The notes: generated by a model from the sequence alone, not told the origin. 64,000 nucleotides of DNA from Pseudosulfitobacter sp. DSM 107133 (GCF_022788695.1 NZ_CP085154.1:2728001-2792000), one strand, 5' to 3'; shown: positions 7,955 to 16,793, counted from the stretch's first letter. Made by a program: numbers and translations.

Positions 7955-8989
7955 TCAGCCCGATTGTGTGTCTGCCTCGTAGGCCTCGATGATCGCGGCC
8001 ACAAGGGGGTGGCGCACCACGTCTTTCGAGGTGAAGTAGTTGAAGCTGATCTTGGGGATGTTTTGCAACAGCCGCTCGGCGTCTTGCAGACCCGAAGCCT
8101 GACCGCGCGGCAGGTCGATCTGGGTGCGGTCGCCGGTAATGACCATGCGCGAGCCTTCGCCAAGGCGGGTCAGGAACATCTTCATCTGCATCGTTGTGGC
8201 GTTCTGCGCCTCGTCCAGCACAACAAAGGCGCGGGCCAGGGTGCGGCCGCGCATAAAGGCAAGCGGCGCGATCTCGATCTGTTTCTCTTCGATCAGCTTG
8301 GCCAGCTGCTTGCCCGGCAGAAAGTCGTTCAGCGCGTCATAAAGCGGCTGCATGTAGGGGTCGACCTTGTCCTTCATGTCGCCGGGCAGATAGCCCAGTT
8401 TCTCGCCCGCCTCGACGGCGGGGCGGCTGAGGATGATCTTGTCCACATGCCCCCCGATAAACATCGACACACCCACGGCAACCGCCAGATAGGTCTTGCC
8501 CGTGCCGGCGGGGCCGATTCCAAAGGCCAGTTCGTTGTCGAACAGCGATTGCACATAGGCCTTTTGCGCCTCGGTGCGGGGTTCGACCGGTTTCTTGCGG
8601 GTTTTGATTTCGACCTTGTGACCGACGGGCAGTTCCATCTGGTCGCCCTGCATGGGCCTGCGCACGTCATCGCTGCCACCGCCCATGCGCAATTCGCGGT
8701 CGATGTCGCCGGGTTCGACCTCGCGGCCCGATTCCAGCCGGATATAGAGCGCATTCATGATTTCGAGCGCACGGGTGCGGGCATCGAGCCCACCCAGAAT
8801 CGCCAGATGATTGCCGCGGCGCACGATCTGCACCTCAAGCGCGGATTCGATGGCCGTCAGATTGCGATCATAGGGACCACACAGGTCGATCAGCAAACGG
8901 TTGTCGGGGAAGTCCACCAGCGTTTCGCTTGGGGGGACGGTGTCGATCGGGGTAAGTGGGGCGCCTGTGGCCAATGCCTGCTCCTGCAT
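7955..8989 (-). CDS. phoH: PhoH family ATPase
   Basis: A cytosolic P-loop ATPase of the PhoH/YbeZ type, associated with RNA metabolism together with YbeY. Walker A is GPAGTGKTYLAVA, Walker B is FVVLDEAQN, and the TGDRTQIDLP motif follows; the N-terminal 120 residues (DNRLLIDLCGPYDRNLTAIE and the EVQIVRRGNHLAILGG strand) form the KH-like domain. The start is placed at the ATG 8987-8989, giving 344 residues, the normal size; the frame continues upstream but with no PhoH similarity. The ribosome binding site is weak. Separated from ybeY only by a repeat. Confidence 0.94.
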   Translation of the reverse strand: MQEQALATGAPLTPIDTVPPSETLVDFPDNRLLIDLCGPYDRNLTAIESALEVQIVRRGNHLAILGGLDARTRALEIMNALYIRLESGREVEPGDIDRELRMGGGSDDVRRPMQGDQMELPVGHKVEIKTRKKPVEPRTEAQKAYVQSLFDNELAFGIGPAGTGKTYLAVAVGVSMFIGGHVDKIILSRPAVEAGEKLGYLPGDMKDKVDPYMQPLYDALNDFLPGKQLAKLIEEKQIEIAPLAFMRGRTLARAFVVLDEAQNATTMQMKMFLTRLGEGSRMVITGDRTQIDLPRGQASGLQDAERLLQNIPKISFNYFTSKDVVRHPLVAAIIEAYEADTQSG

Positions 8990-9087
8990 CAGGGGTCTGA
9001 TGTAGCGTGGCAAGTTTGGGCCGGCAGTGCAACTGCGACGATCCTGTTTTTGCTTCAATTTACAAGAAATTCGTGCCTGCGATGGAA

Positions 9088-9120
9088 AAAGGGCCAAAGC
9101 GGTATGCGCTTTGGCCCTTT
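9088..9120. terminator. Strong symmetrical terminator
   Basis: GGGCCAAAGCG (9091-9101) and CGCTTTGGCCC (9107-9117) form a perfect 11-bp stem around GTATG, extended by AAA and TTT on the outside to 14 bp. It stands between the lipoprotein gene (9148) and phoH, so it should end the OmpA-lipoprotein transcript and gives phoH a need for its own promoter in the short stretch to 8990. Confidence 0.85.
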
Positions 9121-9147
9121 GCATTCTGTTGTGATTTGTCGACTGCT

Positions 9148-9447
9148 TTAGTTTGGATCCAAAATGCTGGAACCGCGTTTGAAATCGCCCACGGTATGCG
9201 TCGGCTCGGCCACGCCGGAGCAGACCGGTTTGCCGTATTTGTCGAGCCGCTGGGACAGATACCCTTCGAGGCCATCGTCGATGATCCAGTGGTCGCAACC
9301 GTTGGGATCGACCCAGATACCGGCTTTGAGCTGGCTCAGGTCTTTGCTGTCAATGCCGCGGTCGACAGTTTTGTCGGATGAATACCCGGTGCCGCAAGCG
9401 GCAAGGCCGAAGGCACACAAGCTCAGCGAAAGTGCAATGCGTTTCAC
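9148..9447 (-). CDS. Small lipoprotein with C-x24-C module
   Basis: A 99-residue exported lipoprotein of unknown function. The N-terminus (VKRIALSLSLCAFGLAAC) is a type II signal peptide with lipobox LAAC, lipidated at Cys18. Residues 45-76 (IWVDPNGCDHWIIDDGLEGY, then a stretch ending KPVC) repeat almost exactly a segment of the neighbouring OmpA-like protein, with cysteines exactly 24 residues apart (Cys51 and Cys76), probably a disulfide. The GTG start at 9447 is chosen because GAGGGGA lies eight bases upstream. Cotranscribed with the OmpA-like gene (13-bp gap). No motif says what it binds. Confidence 0.85.
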   Translation of the reverse strand: MKRIALSLSLCAFGLAACGTGYSSDKTVDRGIDSKDLSQLKAGIWVDPNGCDHWIIDDGLEGYLSQRLDKYGKPVCSGVAEPTHTVGDFKRGSSILDPN

Positions 9448-9460
9448 GATAATGGTCCCC

Positions 9461-10051
9461 TCAACGGATACAGATGATTTCGACGCGGCGGTTCTTGGCC
9501 ATGCCAGCCACCGTGGTGTTCGGCGCTGCGGGCATACGCTCGCCGTAGCCACGCACATCGGCGATACGCGCGCCGGTGGACTGTGCCACCGCTGCAACCG
9601 AGTTGGCGCGGTTCAGCGACAGACGCATGTTATAGGCGTCAGAAGCGCGGCTGTCCGTGTGACCGGTGATGATGTAGCTGGTGGCACCTGTGGTTTGGAA
9701 GAACTGGGCCAGACGCTGTTTGCCCGCTGCCGAAATACGATAGCTGTCGGTGGCAAAGAACTGGTCGGTTTCCATCACGCCGCAGACATTGCCCCGGCGG
9801 CAGACCGGAATACCCTGACGTGAAACATGCGGTGTCATATAACCTTCGGCACCGTCATCCATGACCCAGTGCTCACATCCGTCCGGATCGACCCAGATGG
9901 TTGGAATGTACTGGCCACGGTCGCGGCCCCCTTGCGATCGTGTCTGCGCATCAACGTCTGCCGCTGACACAACAACGGTCGCAAGTGCGACGGCCATTGC
10001 AGCAGCCACACGCGTAAACGCGCTCGTGGCTTTGGAAAGTGTGTTACCCAC
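9461..10051 (-). CDS. OmpA family outer membrane protein with C-x24-C module
   Basis: An exported 196-residue protein. A signal peptide ends near DVDAQ (about residue 36); then comes the IWVDPDGCEHWVMDDGAEGY module with Cys59 and Cys84, and a C-terminal OmpA-like peptidoglycan-binding domain (about 95-196) with the motif TGHTDSRASDAYNMRLSLNR and the terminal NRRVEIICIR. It should anchor the outer membrane to peptidoglycan. The GTG at 10051 has AAGGGACAG just upstream and is preferred to an in-frame TTG at 10069. It lies between miaB and phoH, which are usually adjacent, and is followed by its lipoprotein partner. Confidence 0.88.
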   Translation of the reverse strand: MGNTLSKATSAFTRVAAAMAVALATVVVSAADVDAQTRSQGGRDRGQYIPTIWVDPDGCEHWVMDDGAEGYMTPHVSRQGIPVCRRGNVCGVMETDQFFATDSYRISAAGKQRLAQFFQTTGATSYIITGHTDSRASDAYNMRLSLNRANSVAAVAQSTGARIADVRGYGERMPAAPNTTVAGMAKNRRVEIICIR

Positions 10052-10246
10052 AGCTCTGTCCCTTATCAATTATTCCCCCGCAGGGCCCCAAACAAACATG
10101 GCAGCGCGGACCCCTGCTACTATTGTTTCAGAGTAAGAAAATTTTAACGACCTGTGAAGCCGCTTAAACCAGATATTGTGGCTATTTTTGGCACACTTAC
10201 CGAATTCAGCAAGGTTTTGACCCAATTTTGGACACAGTCAGGCAAT

Positions 10247-11584
10247 TCAGTCCAGCAGCACGCCACCCAACGAGTTCGTGCCTGATGACACGATTCTGAC
10301 AGATTTGACCTCGCCGGGGGCAACATTGGCGTCGGTCACATGCACCGCATGAAGGTAATCGGATTTGCCCACCATCTGCCCGGCCTGGCGTCCTTTTTTC
10401 TCGAACAGGACGCCGACTGTGCGGCCAACCATCGCCTCTTGGATTGCGCGCTGGTGGCGGGTGATCAGGGCCTGAATGCGCTGCAAGCGCGCGTCGCCTT
10501 CGGCGGCATCAACCTGCGGGCGCTCGGCAGCCGGTGTGCCGGGGCGGGTCGAGTATTTGAAGGAATAGGCGTAACCGTATTTAACCTCTTCGATCAGATC
10601 CAAGGTGGCCTGAAAATCGGCTTCGGTCTCTTCGGGAAAGCCCACGATGAAGTCACCCGACAGAACAATGTCGGGACGCGCGGCGCGGATGCGTTCGATC
10701 AGGCGCAGATAGCTGTCGGCGGTGTGGCTGCGGTTCATCCGTTTCAGGATACGGTCGCTGCCCGACTGCACGGGCAAATGCAGATAGGGCATCAGCTTGG
10801 CACAGGTGCCATGGGCTTCGATCAGGTCATCGCTCATGTCGTTGGGGTGGCTGGTGGTAAAGCGGATGCGCTCCAGGCCGTCGATCTTGTCCAGATCCCA
10901 GATCAGCCTGGCCAATGTGTAATCCGATCCATCCGGTCCGGTGCCGTGATAGGCATTCACGTTCTGGCCCAGCAGGGTGATTTCGCGCACGCCGCGCTCG
11001 ACCAGCCCCTTGGCCTCGTCCAGAATGCGTGCTGCGGGGCGGCTGACTTCGGCGCCGCGCGTATAGGGCACCACGCAGAAAGCACAGAATTTGTCACAGC
11101 CTTCCTGCACGGTCAGAAACGCAGTGGGGCCGCGCGCTGCCTTGGGGCGCGATTTCAGCTGTTCGAACTTGTCCTCTTCGGGAAAGTCCGTATCCAGAGA
11201 CTTTTCACCCTTGCGCGCCCGCGCTTCCATCTCGGGCAGACGGTGATAGCTTTGCGGGCCCACAACCAGATCAACCAAGGGCTGACGGCGCATAATCTCA
11301 GCCCCCTCGGCCTGCGCCACGCATCCCGCGACTCCGATCATCAGATCGGGTTTTTCGTCTTTCAGATCGCGGTAGCGGCCCAGTTCGGAATAGATTTTTT
11401 CCGCCGCCTTTTCCCGGATATGACAGGTGTTCAGCAAAATCATGTCGGCATCGGCTGCCGCATTGGTTTCGACATAGCCCTGCCCGCCCAGCGCCTCGGC
11501 CATGCGTTCGCTGTCATAAACGTTCATCTGACAGCCGTAGGTCTTGATAAACAGCTTTTTGGGTGCGGGTTTTGTCTGTGTCAT
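10247..11584 (-). CDS. miaB: tRNA-2-methylthio-N6-dimethylallyladenosine synthase
   Basis: A radical-SAM methylthiotransferase that converts i6A37 to ms2i6A37 in tRNAs reading UNN codons. The 445-residue protein has the N-terminal UPF0004 domain ([20 protein letters not shown], with further cysteines in NTCHIREKA and [10 protein letters not shown]), the radical-SAM cluster [15 protein letters not shown], the GQNVNAYHG motif and a C-terminal TRAM domain. The ATG at 11584 gives the usual length; the frame stays open to 11695 but those residues are unlike MiaB. It heads the tRNA/rRNA-modification cluster, here separated from phoH by two envelope genes. Confidence 0.96.
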   Translation of the reverse strand: MTQTKPAPKKLFIKTYGCQMNVYDSERMAEALGGQGYVETNAAADADMILLNTCHIREKAAEKIYSELGRYRDLKDEKPDLMIGVAGCVAQAEGAEIMRRQPLVDLVVGPQSYHRLPEMEARARKGEKSLDTDFPEEDKFEQLKSRPKAARGPTAFLTVQEGCDKFCAFCVVPYTRGAEVSRPAARILDEAKGLVERGVREITLLGQNVNAYHGTGPDGSDYTLARLIWDLDKIDGLERIRFTTSHPNDMSDDLIEAHGTCAKLMPYLHLPVQSGSDRILKRMNRSHTADSYLRLIERIRAARPDIVLSGDFIVGFPEETEADFQATLDLIEEVKYGYAYSFKYSTRPGTPAAERPQVDAAEGDARLQRIQALITRHQRAIQEAMVGRTVGVLFEKKGRQAGQMVGKSDYLHAVHVTDANVAPGEVKSVRIVSSGTNSLGGVLLD

Positions 11585-11693
11585 GACGGGCATCCGGGCA
11601 TCTGAGGTCAAGTTTGCGGTGCTATCAGCAAGGCGCACATCTTGCAATGAGAGCCGGTTTGTCGGACCTTGGGCAAAACAAACAGGCCGCCGC

Positions 11694-12560
11694 ATGATTT
11701 ACCCCTCTCTTGATGCTTTTGTGAAGACCGGAGCCAAACATCTGGCAAAAGGGCCGATTGCCATGGTCATGGTCGAGGACGACGTCGAGGTGGCAACAAC
11801 CCTGCGTCATCATTTGCAGGCGGGCTTTGCGACCGTGCTTGCCTTTATGCCGCCGGACTTCACGCTGCCCCGTGATCTGGAAATCGACGCCATCCGCATC
11901 ACTTATGACGTGACGGTCGAAGGCGCGGTGCAAAAGGCGGTGAACCGGATCAATGACGCGGCCATCGGGCAATGGCTGTATTACTGCTACAACGCCGAAT
12001 ATCTGTTCTACCCGTTCTGCGAGACCCGCAGCGTTGGCGAGATGCTGGCCTTTCACAGCGAAGAGCGGCGCGCGGCGATGCTGACCTATGTAATTGATCT
12101 GTATGCAGACGATCTGGACGCCTGCCCCGATGCGGTGTCACTGGATCATGCCCATCTGGACCGCTCGGGCTATTACGCGCTGGCCCGCAAGGACCCGGCC
12201 ACCGGCCATCCGCGTGAACGGCAGCTGGATTTCTTTGGCGGCTTGCGCTGGCGCTATGAAGAACATGTGCCCCCCGCCCGTCGCAAGATCGACAGGATTG
12301 CGCTGTTCAGGGCCGCCCCCAGGCTGCGCCTGCTAGACGACCACACCTTTAACGATCAGGAATACAACACGTTCACCTGCCCGTGGCACCACAACATTAC
12401 ATCCGCCATCGCGTCGTTCCGCACCGCCAAGGCGCTGAAACGCAATCCTGGCAGCACATTTGATATTCCCACGTTCAAATGGCACAACTCGGCGCCGTTT
12501 GAATGGCATTCCCGGCAATTGCTGGATCTGGGACTGATGGAACCGGGGCAGTGGTTCTGA
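11694..12560 (+). CDS. Uncharacterised protein, possibly glycosyltransferase-like
   Basis: A 288-residue cytosolic protein without signal peptide or membrane segment. The N-terminus ([20 protein letters not shown], then LAFMPPDF) looks like the first strand and helix of a GT-A glycosyltransferase fold of the kind annotated as family 2/92-like in roseobacters, and the [17 protein letters not shown] segment occupies the place of the metal-binding DxD strand, but no DxD is present there. The C-terminal half is rich in His and Trp ([34 protein letters not shown]). Divergent from miaB (109 bp) and convergent with the PhyH gene. Function unproven. Confidence 0.6.
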   Translation: MIYPSLDAFVKTGAKHLAKGPIAMVMVEDDVEVATTLRHHLQAGFATVLAFMPPDFTLPRDLEIDAIRITYDVTVEGAVQKAVNRINDAAIGQWLYYCYNAEYLFYPFCETRSVGEMLAFHSEERRAAMLTYVIDLYADDLDACPDAVSLDHAHLDRSGYYALARKDPATGHPRERQLDFFGGLRWRYEEHVPPARRKIDRIALFRAAPRLRLLDDHTFNDQEYNTFTCPWHHNITSAIASFRTAKALKRNPGSTFDIPTFKWHNSAPFEWHSRQLLDLGLMEPGQWF

Positions 12561-12567
12561 GACGCAC

Positions 12568-12585
12568 CTAGGGTCTGGACCCTAG
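12568..12585. terminator. CTAGGGTC hairpin, convergent terminator
   Basis: CTAGGGTCTGGACCCTAG is a perfect 8-bp inverted repeat with a 2-base centre, placed in the 21-bp gap between two convergent genes and including the stop codon of the minus-strand one. The same CTAGGGTC half occurs at 35729 and 63820, also at gene ends. There is no T-tract, so it may block read-through or stabilise 3' ends. Confidence 0.6.
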
Positions 12586-13376
12586 CCGCGCAGCACCGGA
12601 AACCAGTCCTCGCGCAGCCGTTGTCCCGGCTGCATGTTGTGCCCCGGAAACGGCGGCGATGTCGGGCCGGGACGCGCGACATAGCGGGCGTCTTCCCCCA
12701 CAAGCCGCAGCGAAAACGCGCGGCGGCGGCTGTCGCTGGTGTTGCCGCGCGCGCCGTGTAGCGTGCGATAGTGGAACGCCACGGCGTCGCCCGGCTGCAT
12801 CTGGTATTCGACGACCCTCATGCCTTCGGCATCGGGATCGGGAACCGGCATATAGGGAGCGGGGTCAAAAAACGCATCGCCCTTGGCCCAGCGGGTCGGC
12901 AGCACGTCCTTTTCCCACAAATGTGATCCGGCAACGCAGCGCAGGCTGGCGGTGGTCACAGGATCAAGCGGCGACCAGAAGCTGACAACCTGCTGACCCT
13001 CGACAAAGTAATAAGGCCCGTCGGTGTGCCACGGCGTCGCCATTGAGGTCCCCGGCTCTTTCACCAGGACATGATCGTGAAACAGCTGCACCCGATCCGA
13101 CCCCATCAAAGCCGCGGCCACTTCGGCGGCGTTAGAGCTGCGGATGACCTGTTCGAACTCGGGGATGCGCTGCCAGTTGCAATAGTCATCAAAAAACCGC
13201 CCCCGCTCGCCATCACGTTTGTTTTCCGAGGCATAGGGGCCGGGATCGTCCATGTTGCGGGCGACACCGGCCCGCAGGGATTCAACATGGTCGGCAAACA
13301 GGCCACGCACCAGCACCACGCCGTCACGGCGATAGGTGTCGATCTGGTCCTGGGTCACGATGGGGGTATCTGTCAT
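12582..13376 (-). CDS. Phytanoyl-CoA dioxygenase (PhyH) family protein
   Basis: A 264-residue Fe(II)/2-oxoglutarate-dependent oxygenase. The metal-binding HxD is in ATPWHTDGPYYFVEG near residue 118 and the distal histidine in VAFHYRTLHGARGN near 205, where the following Arg would hold 2-oxoglutarate. Length and order fit the PhyH family, which hydroxylates varied small molecules (ectoine, mitomycin and phytanoyl-CoA relatives); the substrate is not evident. It stands alone, facing the hypothetical gene at 11694, with irr next upstream in the same orientation. Confidence 0.85.
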   Translation of the reverse strand: MTDTPIVTQDQIDTYRRDGVVLVRGLFADHVESLRAGVARNMDDPGPYASENKRDGERGRFFDDYCNWQRIPEFEQVIRSSNAAEVAAALMGSDRVQLFHDHVLVKEPGTSMATPWHTDGPYYFVEGQQVVSFWSPLDPVTTASLRCVAGSHLWEKDVLPTRWAKGDAFFDPAPYMPVPDPDAEGMRVVEYQMQPGDAVAFHYRTLHGARGNTSDSRRRAFSLRLVGEDARYVARPGPTSPPFPGHNMQPGQRLREDWFPVLRG

Positions 13377-13417
13377 GGGTGCAGCATTCCGGTATTATTC
13401 TGCACCTTGGTGTCGCC

Positions 13418-13837
13418 TTACGGTTTCTTGCGCAACCGAATCACCACGTCGACAGACGAAATTTCTGCGCCGGCCGGAGCGTTTGGCAGCCGTGAAATCA
13501 CCAGCTCGTCTGACGGTGCATCGCTCAGCCGTGCCTCGTCTTCCCAGAAAAAATGCGGGTGGTCGTGGGTGTTGGTGTCGAAATAGCTTTTCGATCCGTC
13601 CACGGTCACCTCTTGCACCAGCCCGGCGTCGCAAAACGTGCGCAGGGTGTTGTACACAGTGGCCAAAGACACGGCTTCGCCTTCGGATTTGGCGGCCTCG
13701 AACAGGCTTTCTGCGGTGACATGGCGGTGTTGCCCGTCTCCGATCAGCAAGGCGGCCAACGTCACGCGCTGCCGCGTCGGGCGCAATCCCGCCCCCGCCA
13801 GCCATTCGGTTCCGATGTCATGTTGCGACTGCGCCAT
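13418..13837 (-). CDS. irr: Fur-family iron response regulator Irr
   Basis: A 139-residue Fur superfamily repressor. The winged helix (GLRPTRQRVTLAALLIGDGQ, TAESLFEAAKSEG, SLATVYNTLRTFCDAGLV) is typical, and the metal/heme region reads DTNTHDHPHFF, the Irr-type histidine cluster, instead of the full set of Fur zinc ligands. In alphaproteobacteria Irr represses iron-using genes when iron is low. The position next to fabA-fabB-fabI is, from memory, conserved in Rhodobacterales and favours Irr over Fur or Zur. The start at 13837 is preferred; a sigma70-like promoter lies 29-57 bases upstream. Confidence 0.85.
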   Translation of the reverse strand: MAQSQHDIGTEWLAGAGLRPTRQRVTLAALLIGDGQHRHVTAESLFEAAKSEGEAVSLATVYNTLRTFCDAGLVQEVTVDGSKSYFDTNTHDHPHFFWEDEARLSDAPSDELVISRLPNAPAGAEISSVDVVIRLRKKP

Positions 13838-13857
13838 GCCTGCCCTCGTGTTAAGAC

Positions 13858-13894
13858 TTACCCATATATAAAGTCCGCCTTGGGTAATTTTCAA
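13858..13894 (-). promoter_or_regulatory. Probable irr promoter with flanking inverted repeat
   Basis: On the minus strand TTGAAA (13894-13889), a 17-base spacer and TTATAT (13871-13866) make a good sigma70-type promoter. TTACCCA (13858-13864) and TGGGTAA (13881-13887) form an inverted repeat with centres 23 bp apart, one arm in the spacer and one just past the -10 box. That geometry suits a repressor, perhaps Irr itself, but no known Irr or iron-rhodo box is evident. Confidence 0.5.
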
Positions 13895-14212
13895 ACGGAA
13901 AACAAGGATGCGTGACGTCATGGCCTTGTATCGCGTGATGTGTTGCCCTCAAACATGTGCCCACGCATTTGGGCCAAAGTTCGGTGAACCCGAATTTCCG
14001 CCTGCCCCACCGTATCGCGAGGCCGCGCATCGTTGGCCTGCACGAAGGTCGGGTTTTCCATTCGGAGTCAGATTATGACCGTGAGGTCAAATCCCAGCGA
14101 CCTTCAACTGACGCTCAGACACGATCAAGTCGGGATTCGCCACTCTTGGCAACAAGGGCGCACGGGTGCTAGAGGGGTTTGATTGCAAGCGATGCGAAGG
14201 AAATTTCCAAGT
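13895..14212. other. Intergenic region upstream of fabA
   Basis: About 320 bases without a convincing gene. It must hold the fabA promoter. A weak candidate is TTGGCA (near 14147) followed after 17 bases by CTAGAG, some 40 bases before the fabA ATG, but the match is poor. No terminator, repeat copy or structured RNA was seen. Confidence 0.4.
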
Positions 14213-14722
14213 ATGTCCGACTATCCCACCAGTTTCGACCGCGACGATCTGCTGAAATGCGCACGCGGAGAGCTTTTTGGCCCCGGAAATGCGCAATTGC
14301 CCGAACCGCCGATGCTGATGATGGACCGGATCACCGACATTTCCGGCGACCGCGGCTTGCATGAAAAAGGCCACGTTGTCGCGGAATTCGATATCAAACC
14401 CGACCTGTGGTTCTTTGATTGCCATTTTCCAGGCAACCCGATCATGCCCGGCTGTCTGGGTCTGGACGGGCTGTGGCAGCTGACCGGCTTTAACCTCGGC
14501 TGGCGCGGCTGGCAGGGGCGCGGCTATGCCCTGGGCGTGGGCGAGGTCAAGCTGACAGGCATGGTGCGGCCCGACCGCAAACTGCTGACATATTACGTCG
14601 ATTTCACCAAAGCGATCCAGACGCGCCGCCTGACCATGGGTGTGGCCAACGGACGGGTGGAAGCAGACGGAGAAACCATCTATCAAGTGACTGACATGAA
14701 GGTCGCTCTGTCCGAGAGCTGA
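14213..14722 (+). CDS. fabA: 3-hydroxydecanoyl-ACP dehydratase/isomerase
   Basis: Dehydrates 3-hydroxyacyl-ACP and isomerises the C10 trans-2 product to cis-3, the branch point to unsaturated fatty acids. The 169-residue hotdog protein has the active-site segment [20 protein letters not shown], with the catalytic His and the helix Asp. Normal length. The ATG at 14213 is preferred because GAAGGA lies 11 bases upstream and the sequence from [12 protein letters not shown] matches the family start. First gene of fabA-fabB-fabI, divergent from irr. Confidence 0.97.
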   Translation: MSDYPTSFDRDDLLKCARGELFGPGNAQLPEPPMLMMDRITDISGDRGLHEKGHVVAEFDIKPDLWFFDCHFPGNPIMPGCLGLDGLWQLTGFNLGWRGWQGRGYALGVGEVKLTGMVRPDRKLLTYYVDFTKAIQTRRLTMGVANGRVEADGETIYQVTDMKVALSES

Positions 14723-14755
14723 ACCGGAAGGGTCAAAGGTCTGAAGGAGTAAACC

Positions 14756-15985
14756 ATGCGCCGAGTCGTCGTGACAGGGCTGGGGATTGTATCATCCATC
14801 GGCAATAACGCAGCTGAAGTGCTGGCTGCGTTGAAGGCGGGAAAATCCGGTATCGTGGCATCTGAAGAGATGACCGAGCACGGATTTCGCAGCCGCATCG
14901 CCGGGACGTTGAAGATCGACGTCTCCGAAATGGTCGACAAGCGCACCCTGCGTTTCATGGGCCCTGCTGCGGCCTATGCCCATATCGCCATGGCCGAGGC
15001 CATTGCCGACGCGGGCCTGAGCGAGGATGATATCGTGAACCCGCGCACCGGTCTTGTGGCCGGATCCGGCGGGCCGTCCACATCGGCGCTGTTTCAGGCG
15101 CACCAGACGGTGCTGTCCACGGGTGCGACAAAACGCATCGGGCCCTTTGCCGTACCCAAATGCATGTCCTCGACGATCAGCGCCAACCTTGCGACGGCCT
15201 ATAAGATCAAGGGCATCAACTATTCGATCACATCCGCCTGTTCGACTTCGCTGCATTGCATCGGCAATGCGGCAGAACAGATCATGATGGGCAAACAGGA
15301 CGTGATGTTCGCCGGTGGCGGCGAAGAGCTGGACTGGACCCTGTCCTGCCTGTTCGACGCAATGGGCGCGATGTCGTCCAAGTTCAACGACACGCCCGAC
15401 AAGGCTTCGCGCGCCTTTGACGCCAACCGCGACGGTTTCGTGATTTCCGGCGGCGGCGGCATGCTTGTGCTGGAAGAGCTGGAACATGCGCTGGCGCGTG
15501 GCGCAGAGATCTACGCCGAAGTGACCGGCTTTGCCGCTACTTCTGACGGACACGACATGGTGGCCCCGTCGGGCGAAGGCGGAGAGCGCGCGATGCGTCT
15601 GGCGCTGCAAACCCTGCCCGAAGGCCGCAAGGTCGGTTATATCAACGCCCACGGCACCTCGACCCCCGTCGGCGACGTCGGCGAAATCGAAGCGGTACGC
15701 CGCGTGTTCGGCCAGGGCAGCACGCCGCCCGTGTCTTCGACCAAGTCGATGACCGGCCACGCCCAAGGTGCCGCCGGTGCCCTTGAGGCGATCTTTTGCC
15801 TGCTGATGCTGAAACATGATTTCATCGCCCCGTCGATCAACGTCGAAACGCTGGACGAAAGACTGGACCCTGCCGAGATTGCCACCAAGCTGGTGCAAAA
15901 CGCAGGGCTGGATTCCGTCATGACAAACTCGTTCGGGTTTGGCGGCACCAACGGGTCGATGATCCTTTCCAAATATAAAGAGTGA
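14756..15985 (+). CDS. fabB: 3-oxoacyl-ACP synthase I
   Basis: Condenses acyl-ACP with malonyl-ACP and, with FabA, elongates the unsaturated chain. The 409-residue protein has the Cys-His-His triad in ITSACSTSLHCIG, YINAHGTSTPVGD and MTGHAQGAAGALEAIF, plus the C-terminal TNSFGFGGTNGSMI motif. It begins MRRVVVTGLGIVSSIG with GAAGGAG at a good distance. It follows fabA by 33 bp and its stop lies eight bases before the fabI ATG. Confidence 0.98.
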   Translation: MRRVVVTGLGIVSSIGNNAAEVLAALKAGKSGIVASEEMTEHGFRSRIAGTLKIDVSEMVDKRTLRFMGPAAAYAHIAMAEAIADAGLSEDDIVNPRTGLVAGSGGPSTSALFQAHQTVLSTGATKRIGPFAVPKCMSSTISANLATAYKIKGINYSITSACSTSLHCIGNAAEQIMMGKQDVMFAGGGEELDWTLSCLFDAMGAMSSKFNDTPDKASRAFDANRDGFVISGGGGMLVLEELEHALARGAEIYAEVTGFAATSDGHDMVAPSGEGGERAMRLALQTLPEGRKVGYINAHGTSTPVGDVGEIEAVRRVFGQGSTPPVSSTKSMTGHAQGAAGALEAIFCLLMLKHDFIAPSINVETLDERLDPAEIATKLVQNAGLDSVMTNSFGFGGTNGSMILSKYKE

Positions 15986-15993
15986 TTGCAAAA

Positions 15994-16785
15994 ATGTCGG
16001 ATGTGCTTGCAGGAAAACGCGGCCTGATTATGGGCGTGGCCAATGATCGATCCATCGCATGGGGCATTGCCAAGGCGATGCACGCCGCCGGTGCCGAACT
16101 GGCCTTTACCTATCAGGGCGAGGCGTTTGGCAAGCGGCTTGAGCCGCTGGCGGCCTCGGTCGGGTCGGACTTTATGGTCGACGTCGACGTGACCGACGAC
16201 GCCAGCCTGGACGGCGCGTTCGAGCAACTGGGCGCGCGCTGGCCGACGATTGATTTCGTGGTCCATGCCATTGCGTTTTCCGACAAATCCGAACTGACGG
16301 GGCGGTTCCTGAACACCAGCCGCGCCAACTTCAAGAACTCGATGGACATCTCGGCCTATTCCTTCATCGACGTGGCACGCCGCGCGCATCCGCTGATGGT
16401 GGAAAACGGCGGCACCCTGCTGACGCTGACCTATCAGGGCAGCAACCGTGTGGTGCCGAACTATAACGTCATGGGCGTGGCCAAGGCGGCACTGGAAAGC
16501 GCAACGCGCTATCTGGCCAATGATCTTGGTCCCGAAGGCATCCGCGTCAACGCCATCTCGCCCGGTCCGATGAAAACCCTGGCCGGTGCGGCCATTGGCG
16601 GTGCGCGCAAGACCTACAAGCACACCGACCAGAACGCGCCGCTGCGCTCGAATGCGACGCTGGAAGCGGTGGGCGGTACGGCGGTCTATCTGGCATCGGA
16701 CGCGGGCGCCTGCACCACTGGCGAGATCATTCGCGTCGATGGCGGGTTTCATGTGCTGGGCATGCCGCAGCCGGATCACCTGTAA
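15994..16785 (+). CDS. fabI: Enoyl-ACP reductase (NADH)
   Basis: Reduces trans-2-enoyl-ACP in the last step of each elongation cycle. The 263-residue SDR-type enzyme has the nucleotide-binding start GKRGLIMGVANDRSIAWGIA, and the Tyr-(x6)-Lys active site in VPNYNVMGVAKAALE. The ATG at 15994 matches family N-termini; a GTG at 15982 overlapping the fabB stop is an alternative and would be translationally coupled. A type A repeat follows the stop. Confidence 0.96.
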   Translation: MSDVLAGKRGLIMGVANDRSIAWGIAKAMHAAGAELAFTYQGEAFGKRLEPLAASVGSDFMVDVDVTDDASLDGAFEQLGARWPTIDFVVHAIAFSDKSELTGRFLNTSRANFKNSMDISAYSFIDVARRAHPLMVENGGTLLTLTYQGSNRVVPNYNVMGVAKAALESATRYLANDLGPEGIRVNAISPGPMKTLAGAAIGGARKTYKHTDQNAPLRSNATLEAVGGTAVYLASDAGACTTGEIIRVDGGFHVLGMPQPDHL

Positions 16786-16793
16786 GCTTTGGT

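Noticed and set aside
10140..10170. Two TTAA boxes upstream of the OmpA-like gene resembling a CtrA site
   Set aside because: The spacing is 16 bases rather than the seven required for a CtrA full site.
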